DNA from: SCRD01 sp046705285
GTDB lineage: Bacteria; Acidobacteriota; Terriglobia; UBA7540
Assembly: GCA_046705285.1 (NCBI GenBank)
Contig: JBJKQK010000168.1
Location: 9,521 to 73,520, forward strand
Reading direction: 5' to 3'
DNA length: 64,000 nt
Shown in pieces: positions 55,885 to 63,611 of the stretch. The translations under genes and the position numbers were made by a program. The notes beneath the pieces were generated by a model. That model had not been told where the DNA came from. It saw only the letters and a program-made list of their open reading frames with translations, and did no database searches. Positions within the stretch are counted from its first letter, which is position 1; each line of letters opens with the position of its first letter.

Positions 55885-56801
55885 TAGTTTTGTTCGCTCC
55901 CTGCCGAGGCCTTATGAAAGCGGCGGTCGAGCCCCTGGTAAGCGTCGATGCGGCGATCGCGAAGGAACGGCCAGTTTCGACGGATGTCCTCAAGATGGGC
56001 AAGATCGATTTCGGCTGTCAGGATTTCCTCGCGATCCGTCGAGGCCTCCGCGATCACCACCCCTTGCGGATCGGCCACGAATGACGACCCCCAGAATTCG
56101 ATTCCGGCACCATCAGCCACTTTCTCGTGCCCCACGCGGTTGACCACGGCCACATAGACTCCATTGGCGATAGCGTGGCCGCGCTGGACGGTTCTCCAAG
56201 CGTCGCGCTGCGCTGCGCCGTAGGGCTCTTTTTCATGGGGATGCCAGCCGATGGCGGTGGGATAAAAGATGACATTGGCGCCATCGAGCGTCACCAAGCG
56301 CGCTGCCTCAGGATACCACTGGTCCCAACAGATCAGCGGTGCCACCAGGCCTGCGTGCGTCTTGACGGCATGGAATCCGAGGTCGCCGGGAGTGAAATAA
56401 TACTTTTCGTAGTAGCCGGGATCGTCAGGGATATGCATCTTGCGGTAAAGGCCCACCAGCTTACCCTCACGGTCAATGACGGCTACGCTGTTATGGTAAA
56501 TGCCAGCGGCGCGGCGCTCGAAGACGGGAGCGATGACAACCACCCTGGCTTTCTTCGCTGTCTGGCTGAGGGCTCTGGTGATCGGGCCCGGAATAGGTTC
56601 GGCCAGATCAAAAACGGCGGCATCCTCGCGCTGGCAGAAGTAGGCGGAGGCAAAAAGTTCCGGAAGGCAGACCATCGCCGCGCCTTTGCGGGCGGCTTCC
56701 GCGACGCCTTCAATGGCCCGGCGGAGGTTCTGGCGCTTGCCGGACCCGCACGCCATCTGGACCAGCCCGACCTTGAATCGCTTTTTTGTATCTCGCTGCA
56801 C
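55884..56801 (-). CDS. aguB: N-carbamoylputrescine amidase (nitrilase superfamily)
   Basis: A carbon-nitrogen hydrolase, about 305 residues from the GTG at 56801 (chosen because the family's beginning, KVGLVQM, follows closely). The Glu-Lys-Cys triad is Glu48 (LPELF), Lys121 (YRKMHIPDD) and Cys158 (ICWDQWYPE), and the sequence around these is typical of AguB. It releases ammonia and CO2 from N-carbamoylputrescine to form putrescine. The open frame continues to an ATG at 56888, so the start is uncertain. aguA follows with a one-base overlap. Confidence 0.92.
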   Translation of the reverse strand: MQRDTKKRFKVGLVQMACGSGKRQNLRRAIEGVAEAARKGAAMVCLPELFASAYFCQREDAAVFDLAEPIPGPITRALSQTAKKARVVVIAPVFERRAAGIYHNSVAVIDREGKLVGLYRKMHIPDDPGYYEKYYFTPGDLGFHAVKTHAGLVAPLICWDQWYPEAARLVTLDGANVIFYPTAIGWHPHEKEPYGAAQRDAWRTVQRGHAIANGVYVAVVNRVGHEKVADGAGIEFWGSSFVADPQGVVIAEASTDREEILTAEIDLAHLEDIRRNWPFLRDRRIDAYQGLDRRFHKASAGSEQN

Positions 56802-57006
56802 CGTCCAACAGAATACATGAGTCTCGACTTTCCTCCAAGATTCTCCCGGCCTTGAACACCCTTGCACCCCCAAGAAGGTTGGGATCATCTAAAAAGGCAG
56901 ATGTCCTTGGCCCCTTGGCTTTAAGTTGGAACAGGCTGTTCTTACGGCCGAAACCGGGTGACAATGGACTCATTCTCCTGCAGCGAGAGCACAAGGACTT
57001 CTCCAT

Positions 57007-57984
57007 ATGGACGAGACGCTTCGCTTCATTCTGCATCACGGTTACGCCGTTCTTGCAGTCTGGGTTTTTGCCGAGCAGTTTGGCTTTCCTATCTCTTCTA
57101 TTCCCATTTTGCTGGCGGCCGGGGCGCTCGCCGGATCCGGCAATCTGGCTCTTGCCGGCGTCCTCAGTTTCCCCGTGGCCGGCTCGATGCTGGCAGACAG
57201 CATTTGGTATGAGATCGGGCGCTACAAAGGCTCGCGGGTGCTGAACGTGATCTGCCGGGTCTCGCTTGAACCGGATTCCTGTGTGCGCAATGCGGAAAAC
57301 CTTTTTGCCCGCCGCGGCGCAAACGCGCTGGTAGTAGCCAAATTCATCCCCGGATTCAGCGTAGCAGCTCCGCCGCTTTCCGGCATGCTGGGAATGCGCA
57401 TCTCACGCTTCCTGCTGTTTGACGGAGCTGGGGCGCTGGCTTACATCGGGACCTTCGTGGGACTCGGGTACGCTTTCAGCCACCAGCTTGAACATATTGG
57501 GCAGGTGGCTCTCAGCCTTGGGATGGGACTTCTGGTGCTGCTGGCGGCCGGACTGGTTCTTTATGTTGCGTGGAAGTATATCCAGAGGCAGCGATTCATA
57601 CGCAGCCTGCGAGTGAACCGCATTACAGCCGAAGAGTTGAAGCAGAAAATCGAAGACGGCGAAAAGATCGCCATTGTCGATCTGAGGCATTCGGTGGATT
57701 TCGAGGCCGATCCCAATACGATTCCCGGCGCGCTCTACCTGCCTTCGGAAGAGTTCAATCAGAGATATAAGGAGATTCCGGCCGACCGCGAGCTTATTCT
57801 CTTTTGTACTTGACCGAACGAGGCAACCAGCGCCCGTGTGGCGCTGATGCTCAAGCGGCACGGCATCACGCGCGTCCGCCCGCTTGCCGGCGGCCTGGGC
57901 GGTTGGAGAGAAAAGGGGTTTCCACTTGAGGGCCGGCAATTCCCAAAAGAACCGGCCTCGGAACAGCAGATGGAAATTGCTTAG
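57007..57984 (+). CDS. DedA-rhodanese fusion, predicted selenoprotein (TGA = Sec269)
   Basis: A predicted 325-residue protein read through an in-frame TGA at 57811-57813. Residues 1-200 are a DedA/SNARE-associated membrane domain (FGFPISSIPILLAAGA; several membrane helices). Residues about 210-325 are a rhodanese domain (IVDLRHSVDF, GALYLPSEEF, ILFCT, TGA, PNEATSARVAL, RPLAGGLGGW). In normal relatives the TGA position is the catalytic Cys: counted to the conserved Gly after the active-site helix (17 residues) it aligns with Cys65 of GlpE. After the TGA the same frame stays rhodanese-like for 56 codons to TAG. A SECIS-like hairpin follows the TGA. Alternative readings are a nonsense mutation or a sequencing error. 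Confidence 0.82.
57828..57846 (+). promoter_or_regulatory. Putative bacterial SECIS element
   Basis: A perfect 7-bp stem, CAGCGCC (57828-57834) with GGCGCTG (57840-57846), and a 5-nt loop CGTGT. The stem starts 14 nt after the TGA, and the loop starts 21 nt after it with G as second loop base. This fits the described bacterial SECIS layout (hairpin just after the UGA with a G among the first loop bases). It lies within coding sequence, as bacterial SECIS elements do. Confidence 0.68.
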
Positions 57985-58043
57985 GCCGGCGAAACGTACC
58001 TCTGCCGAGCTACGTGACCGGGCATGAGGCCCGGCGTTGCAGT

Positions 58044-59303
58044 CTAGAGCGCCATGAGAATCGGGTTTTCGAGGATCTGCTGAAGCGTTTGCAGGAACTT
58101 AGCCCCCGTTGCGCCATCAACCACGCGATGATCGCAGGAGAGAGTCATCCGACAGCGATAGCCGACAGCGATCTGCCCATTTTCCACTACAGGTTTTTCC
58201 ATTACAGCGCCGATGGCCAGGATGGCGCCCTCGGGCGGGTTGATCACCGCCGAGAACTCCATGACTCCCATCATGCCCAGGTTCGAAACACTGAAGGTGC
58301 TGCCCACGTATTCTTCAGGTTTCAGCTTGCGAGTACGCGCCCGGGCAATCAGATCCTTGGACTCGGCTGAGATCTGTTGCAGGGTCTTGAAATTGCAATC
58401 GCGCACGACTGGCGTGATAAGCCCGCCGCCTTCAAGGGCAACCGCGACGCCAAGATGAATACGGTTGTGGTAACGAATGGCGTTGCCGGTATAACTGGCA
58501 TTAACGTCGGGATGCTGGGTCAAGGCCACTGCACATGCTTTCACGATAATATCGTTATAAGTCAGCTTCAGATCTGGATTCAGCTTGTTTGCCGACTCGC
58601 GCAACTCCTTGGCTTTTTTCATATCCACTTCAATGGTGAGATAGAAGTGGGGCACCGGGCCGAGGCTTTGAGCCAGCCGCTGGGCGATAGTCTTCCGCAT
58701 TTGGCTGAGCGGCTCATCGCGGTAATCTGCCCCCTGGGGAACCAGTTGCGGGCCTGGAGCGCGTCGGGGAGCGCTTGCGGCCGTTGCCGACTCCACATCG
58801 CGACGGATGATGCGTCCGCCTGGGCCGGAGCCCTGGATGACCGCCAGATCGAGACCCGCTTCGCGTGCGATGCGGCGCGCCAGGGGCGAAGCCAGAATGC
58901 GGCCACCCGCCTCAGCAGGCGCGGCGGGCACAGGCTGTGGTGCCGGACCTGCAACCGCCGGCTGAGGTGCTTGCTGGGACGGGACCGGGGTTTCCTGTGC
59001 CTTGGCAGGTGGCTTGGCTGTGGGCGCACCGCCGTTGGCAGAGATCAACGAGGAAATATCTTCTTCGGCCTTGCCGATAATGGCCAGCATCTGGCCGACC
59101 GGGACGGTTTGTCCTGGCTGGACCAAAACCTTGCGCAGGACTCCGGATGCCATCGACTCGACTTCCATGTCGACTTTGTCGGTCTCAATTTCAACCAGAG
59201 CTTCGCCGCTGTCGACCTTCTCTCCTTCGTTCTTAAGCCACTTCAGGACTTTGCCCTCGGTCATGCTGTCGCTGCCTTTGGGCATAAGCACACGAGATGC
59301 CAT
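58044..59303 (-). CDS. pdhC: Pyruvate dehydrogenase E2, dihydrolipoamide acetyltransferase
   Basis: A 419-residue E2 subunit. The lipoyl domain (about 1-80) carries the lipoylated Lys in ETDKVD; an Ala/Pro-rich linker (about 95-135) is followed by the peripheral subunit-binding domain (ASPLARRIAREAGLDL) and the acyltransferase core with the catalytic DHRVVDGATGAKF at the C-terminus. It transfers acetyl groups from E1 to CoA. It is the last gene of the E1alpha-E1beta-E2 run (29 nt after pdhB). E3 is not in the window. Confidence 0.95.
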   Translation of the reverse strand: MASRVLMPKGSDSMTEGKVLKWLKNEGEKVDSGEALVEIETDKVDMEVESMASGVLRKVLVQPGQTVPVGQMLAIIGKAEEDISSLISANGGAPTAKPPAKAQETPVPSQQAPQPAVAGPAPQPVPAAPAEAGGRILASPLARRIAREAGLDLAVIQGSGPGGRIIRRDVESATAASAPRRAPGPQLVPQGADYRDEPLSQMRKTIAQRLAQSLGPVPHFYLTIEVDMKKAKELRESANKLNPDLKLTYNDIIVKACAVALTQHPDVNASYTGNAIRYHNRIHLGVAVALEGGGLITPVVRDCNFKTLQQISAESKDLIARARTRKLKPEEYVGSTFSVSNLGMMGVMEFSAVINPPEGAILAIGAVMEKPVVENGQIAVGYRCRMTLSCDHRVVDGATGAKFLQTLQQILENPILMAL

Positions 59304-59332
59304 GCTAAACCTCTTGAGAAAAATTGACCGGG

Positions 59333-60313
59333 CTAATTCTTATACGTTACCCGGTGAACAGCGTCAATGACGCGATCCTTGTCCGGCGAGCTGAGATGCT
59401 CCAATGGCTTTGAATAGGGCATTGGGACATCAGCACCCGTCACGCGCAGGATGGGAGCGTCGAGATAATCAAAAGCCTGGTGCTGGATCGTGTCAACGAC
59501 CTGCGCTCCGATGCCGCAGAATGGCCAGCCTTCTTCCACCACGACGGCCCTGTTGGTCTTCTGGATCGACTGGATGATCGTTGCGGTATCGAGCGGGCGA
59601 AGCGTACGGGGATCAATGATTTCGGCGTCGATTCCTTCCTTTTCGAGTTCCTTGGCCGCCTGTAGCGCTATATGAACCATCTTGGCATGCGCAATCAGTG
59701 TAACGTCTTTTCCGGGACGCTTGATATCCGCAACGCCGAGCGGAATCGTATACTCGCCCTCCGGAACCTCACCCTTCAGTCCATAGAGGACTTCCGATTC
59801 AATAAAGATCACTGGATTGTCGTCACGGATTGAGGATTTGAGCAAGCCTTTAGCGTCTGCGGGCGTAGCCGGAGTCACGACCTTAAGACCTGGAACGTGG
59901 CAAAACCATGCTTCCAGCGCCTGCGAGTGTTGTGCCGCAAGCTGATGTCCTGCGCCGCCCGGTCCTCGAACCACCATCGGGACGCCAATCTGGCCACCCG
60001 ACATGTAAAGCATTTTCGCCGCGCTGTTCACGATCTGGTCGAGGGCCAGCAACGAGAAGTTAAAAGTCATCACCTCAACGATCGGCCGCAAACCCGCCAT
60101 AGCCGCGCCCACGCCGAGGCCTGTAAACCCGAGTTCTGTGATGGGCGTGTCGAGAACCCGCTTGGGGCCGAATTCATCGAGCAGCCCTTTACTAACTTTG
60201 TAAGCGCCGTTGTAGGCGCCGACTTCTTCGCCCATCAGGAAGATGTTTTCATCGCGCTGCATTTCTTCGCGCATTGCCTGATTCAGCGCTTCCCGGAAAG
60301 CTAACATTGCCAT
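59333..60313 (-). CDS. pdhB: Pyruvate dehydrogenase E1 component, beta subunit
   Basis: A 326-residue E1beta. LMGEEVGAYNGAYKVSKGLLDEFG at the N-terminus (a ThDP-binding region, with Glu in GEEV), TPITELGFTGLGVGAAM, and the C-terminal VVVEEGW are diagnostic. It forms a heterotetramer with E1alpha and oxidatively decarboxylates pyruvate. The ATG at 60313 follows GAGGAAC. It lies 113 nt after pdhA, and that gap shows nothing unusual. Confidence 0.96.
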   Translation of the reverse strand: MAMLAFREALNQAMREEMQRDENIFLMGEEVGAYNGAYKVSKGLLDEFGPKRVLDTPITELGFTGLGVGAAMAGLRPIVEVMTFNFSLLALDQIVNSAAKMLYMSGGQIGVPMVVRGPGGAGHQLAAQHSQALEAWFCHVPGLKVVTPATPADAKGLLKSSIRDDNPVIFIESEVLYGLKGEVPEGEYTIPLGVADIKRPGKDVTLIAHAKMVHIALQAAKELEKEGIDAEIIDPRTLRPLDTATIIQSIQKTNRAVVVEEGWPFCGIGAQVVDTIQHQAFDYLDAPILRVTGADVPMPYSKPLEHLSSPDKDRVIDAVHRVTYKN

Positions 60314-60426
60314 TAATGTTCCTCACTCTTTCAGGGCGGCGAGTGACCGGCTCCGCACTCACTGAAGGCCGCGAAGCCCCGACCGCCGCGGATTCATAAC
60401 AAAAGAAAATTGTTGCCTCGCCCGCC

Positions 60427-61485
60427 TTATGGAAGATAGACGTCAGTAGTCAGATCTTCAGGTGTGGGGTCAGGACTTTGATCTGCAAACGTCACTGCCT
60501 GGTCGACGACTTCGTGGATTTTATTGTCGAGGTCGTCGATGTATTCCTGGTTGATAATACCAAGGGATTCCAGCGCGGACGTAAAGCGTTTGATGGGATC
60601 GCGCTGCCGATGCTCGGCAAGCTCCTCCCGGGTACGGTAAGTCCCATGGGCGGGGTCGGACATCGAATGGCCCATAAAGCGGTAAGTCCGCGCCTCAATC
60701 AGAGTGGGAAGATCGTCCTTGCGTGCCCGCTCGACAGCTTCGGCAACCGTCTCGTGCACCGCCAGCACGTCCATGCCGTCCACGACAGCCCTCGCCATAT
60801 CGTATGATCCTGCCTTTTCTGAGAGATCCCGAATGGCAGACGTTTTCAGAATCGGCGTCCCCATGCCGAACTCATTGTTCTCGCAAATGAAGACCACCGG
60901 AAGCTTCCACAACTGGGCAAGATTCAGTGATTCATGGAATGAGCCGATGTTAACCGCCGCCTCGCCAAAAAAGCACAGCGTCACGCGGGATTGGTTCAGG
61001 TATTTGGCGGCAAAGGCGACGCCGGCAGCCAGGGGAATCTGCCCACCCACGATGCCATGCCCGCCCAGAAACCCCACGCTCGGGTCAAAGATGTGCATGG
61101 AGCCGCCCTTGCCCTTCGAGCAGCCTGTTTTCTTGCCGAAAAGCTCCGCCATGACTGGGCCGGGATCCATACCCCGGGCCAGCGCGTGGCCGTGCTCACG
61201 ATAGGAACAGAGAATTGCGTCTTCAGGTTCCAGAGCCGAGATGGCTCCGACTGCCACGGCTTCCTGGCCGATATAAAGATGGCAAAAGCCTCCGATCTTC
61301 CCAAGTGTGTACATCTCGGCAGCCTTCTCCTCGAAGCGCCGGACGAGCAACATCTTTTCCAGAAGATCCTTCAACTGTTGGGGATCTGCGCGGCGAGCGC
61401 GTTCCTCTTGCTCGACCAGTTGAGGTTCTGTTCCGTTAGCTTCTGAAACATGCACGGCGCTTCGGCTGGAATTGCCGGATTTCAT
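60427..61485 (-). CDS. pdhA: Pyruvate dehydrogenase E1 component, alpha subunit
   Basis: A 352-residue E1alpha. Family stretches are RRFEEKAAEMYTLGKIGGF, REHGHALARGMD, KGGSMHIFD, and the ThDP region FFGEAAVNIGSFHESLNLAQLWKLPVVF (only key positions: Gly-Glu-Ala, then Asn-Asn in CENN). The usual GDG of the ThDP motif reads GEA here, replacing the Mg-binding Asp by Glu. The ATG has AGGAGG upstream. It is the first gene of the pdhA-pdhB-pdhC unit. Confidence 0.93.
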   Translation of the reverse strand: MKSGNSSRSAVHVSEANGTEPQLVEQEERARRADPQQLKDLLEKMLLVRRFEEKAAEMYTLGKIGGFCHLYIGQEAVAVGAISALEPEDAILCSYREHGHALARGMDPGPVMAELFGKKTGCSKGKGGSMHIFDPSVGFLGGHGIVGGQIPLAAGVAFAAKYLNQSRVTLCFFGEAAVNIGSFHESLNLAQLWKLPVVFICENNEFGMGTPILKTSAIRDLSEKAGSYDMARAVVDGMDVLAVHETVAEAVERARKDDLPTLIEARTYRFMGHSMSDPAHGTYRTREELAEHRQRDPIKRFTSALESLGIINQEYIDDLDNKIHEVVDQAVTFADQSPDPTPEDLTTDVYLP

Positions 61486-61679
61486 ATTAAGCCTCCTGCG
61501 ATTTTCCTGTTTGCCCCAGGGTATAGAAACTTTGCTAGTCCAATCGCTAACAGCGCGTCAGGCAAACGCGTTATAGGACAACCAAACATTCTACAATAAG
61601 CTTACGGTTTTGGGCAGATTTGGTCAACGCACGCCGGCCGCCTGCCATATAGAAAATTCTTATGGGAGGTAGAGAGAAT

Positions 61680-62093
61680 ATGAAAGCTTACACACAGTAC
61701 CTATGGTTCAACACAAAAAAGAAACGCGAATTCATCAATATTACGGCAGAACTGGACAAGGCCCTTAATGCGGCCCAGATCCAGGAAGGCCTGGTGCTGG
61801 CTTCCGCCATGCACATCACGGCTGGGGTCTATATCAACGACGCGGAAGATGGCCTGATTGCCGACATCGATGAGTGGCTCGAAAAGCTCGCCCCTTTCCG
61901 AGCTGACTATCGCCACCATCGAACAGGTGAAGCCAATGGCGACGCCCACCTGAAGAACCTACTGGTCGGGCACCAGGTGCTGGTACCCGTCACCAAAGGG
62001 CGGCTCGATCTTGGCCCCTGGCAGCAGGTCTACTACGCCGAGTTCGACGGCCAGCGCCGCAAACGCGTGGTTATCAAGGTACTGGGCGAATGA
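61680..62093 (+). CDS. YjbQ/UPF0047 family protein (secondary thiamine-phosphate synthase)
   Basis: A 137-residue UPF0047 protein. FINITAELDKAL, SAMHITAGVYINDAE, HHRTGEANGDAHLKN and PWQQVYYAEFDG are family signatures, with the His residues that form the active-site-like cluster. Members have weak thiamine-phosphate synthase activity, which complements thiE mutants in E. coli, but the main role is uncertain. The ATG at 61680 has GGGAGG upstream. It is transcribed away from pdhA. Confidence 0.93.
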   Translation: MKAYTQYLWFNTKKKREFINITAELDKALNAAQIQEGLVLASAMHITAGVYINDAEDGLIADIDEWLEKLAPFRADYRHHRTGEANGDAHLKNLLVGHQVLVPVTKGRLDLGPWQQVYYAEFDGQRRKRVVIKVLGE

Positions 62094-62123
62094 TACGAGC
62101 CATAGCCCGCCTTTCAGCCCATC

Positions 62124-63605
62124 TCATTCGATACGCCGGCCATTGACGTCATAGACTTCAAGCGGACCGTATTTCCTGAGCGTGTCCCTGATCAGCTTTC
62201 CGTTGCCGACGCAGATCACCTGGAGATGGTCCAGGTCAATATATTTCCTGGCCGTCTGCTCTACAACCTGCGGTGTCACCTTGGCAACTTCTTCCGGATA
62301 ACGGTCCCAGTAATCTTTCGGAAGCTTGTAATACTCAACCGTCAGCCACGCGTTCAGCAGTGTCGAGGGCCGTTCCAGTGAAAGGGCAAACCCCGACACG
62401 ATGGCGCGCCGCGCTTCATCCAGTTCCTGCTCCGGGACTTCTTCGTTCCGAATCTTCTTGAATTGCGCCATCAGTTCGTTCAGTGAGCCGTCAGTAACCG
62501 CCGTTCGGACCTCCGTGGAAGCGATCCAGGGACCGGGGTAGATATCCGACCGGAAGTAGCTGTAGGCTCCATAGGTGTAACCCTTTTCCTCGCGCAGGTC
62601 CAGGAACAGCCTGGCCGCCGGGCCGCCGCCGAGGATGTGGTTGGTCACCACCAGAGGGATATAGTCTGGATCGTTGCGCGGCAAAGCATAATCTCCGGCC
62701 ATGATATTGGTCTGCACGGAATCCGGCCGGTCCACGAGAACGACTTTTGCGGCCGGGGGCTTGGGCAGTGGCGGGAGGCCTGTGTCGCTGACAGGATGAT
62801 TTTTCCAATCGCCGAAGTACTTCTTGATCAGTGGCACGATTTGGTCAAATTCCACATCGCCTGCCACTCCCAGAACGGCGTTGTTGGGCGCGTAGTACTC
62901 GCTGTGGAATTTCTCCAGGTCGTCCCGCGTCACTTTGTTGACCGAATCCGGCGTGGCGGAAACATAAGAGGCTGGGAAGTCCCCGTAAAGCACTCCGTAG
63001 AATCGCTCGCGCGCAAGGAAGCTGGGCTCAGAGCGCATCTGCTGCAGGCCCGCCAGTTGCCGTTTCTTGTACTTGGCAAGCTCGTCGTTGGGGAAGGTCG
63101 GGTTGAGGACCATGTCGCTCATCAGTTCCAGGATGCGGTTGGTGTTTTCGACCAGGCCCGAAGCCGTAACAATTGAAACATTGCGGCCGAAACTTGCCGA
63201 GGCTCCCAGGCTTGCTCCGATGTCATCCGTGTCCCTGGCAAGCCGGGCGCTGGTTCGGTGGGTTGTGCCCTCGCGCAGCATGTCAGCGGTGAACTTGGCC
63301 AGGCCGGGAAGATCGCGGGGATCGTTGAGCGCTCCGGACTTGATCCAGAGCATGAAAGCGACGGTTGGGAGCTTGTGCCTTTCCAGCACCAGGACGTCAA
63401 GGCCATTGTCCAGCTTGAATTCGCGCGGACGCGGCAGCCTGACGCGCAGAATTTCCGTGTTGACGGGGGCGCGATTGAGCCGCACCACTTTGCTGAGCGG
63501 AACGGCTTTGCTCCCTTCCATGGCCTGCCCGCGGAGAATGGTGCTGCAGGTTCCGAAAGTCAGAACCGCCACGATCAGAACAAGAAATGTCCTCTTCACC
63601 TTCAT
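62124..63605 (-). CDS. M16-family peptidase homologue without the zinc motif
   Basis: A 493-residue exported M16 protein with a signal peptide (about 1-27). The position of the active HxxEH reads GLAKFTADMLREG, so the zinc ligands are missing; the C-terminal R/Y pair region (GGPAARLFLDLREEKGYTYGAYS) of the M16 family is present. It should be the non-catalytic partner of the adjacent M16 gene. The AGGAGG lies directly on the ATG; a GTG two codons later (63599) is better spaced and may be the true start. The neighbour's stop is 6 nt upstream. Confidence 0.9.
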   Translation of the reverse strand: MKVKRTFLVLIVAVLTFGTCSTILRGQAMEGSKAVPLSKVVRLNRAPVNTEILRVRLPRPREFKLDNGLDVLVLERHKLPTVAFMLWIKSGALNDPRDLPGLAKFTADMLREGTTHRTSARLARDTDDIGASLGASASFGRNVSIVTASGLVENTNRILELMSDMVLNPTFPNDELAKYKKRQLAGLQQMRSEPSFLARERFYGVLYGDFPASYVSATPDSVNKVTRDDLEKFHSEYYAPNNAVLGVAGDVEFDQIVPLIKKYFGDWKNHPVSDTGLPPLPKPPAAKVVLVDRPDSVQTNIMAGDYALPRNDPDYIPLVVTNHILGGGPAARLFLDLREEKGYTYGAYSYFRSDIYPGPWIASTEVRTAVTDGSLNELMAQFKKIRNEEVPEQELDEARRAIVSGFALSLERPSTLLNAWLTVEYYKLPKDYWDRYPEEVAKVTPQVVEQTARKYIDLDHLQVICVGNGKLIRDTLRKYGPLEVYDVNGRRIE

Positions 63606-63611
63606 CCTCCT

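Noticed and set aside
57811..57813. TGA in the DedA-rhodanese gene as an ordinary stop codon
   Set aside because: The protein would end in the middle of the rhodanese active site, and the same frame continues as recognisable rhodanese sequence for 56 codons. I therefore annotate readthrough, while stating that a mutation or a sequencing error is possible.
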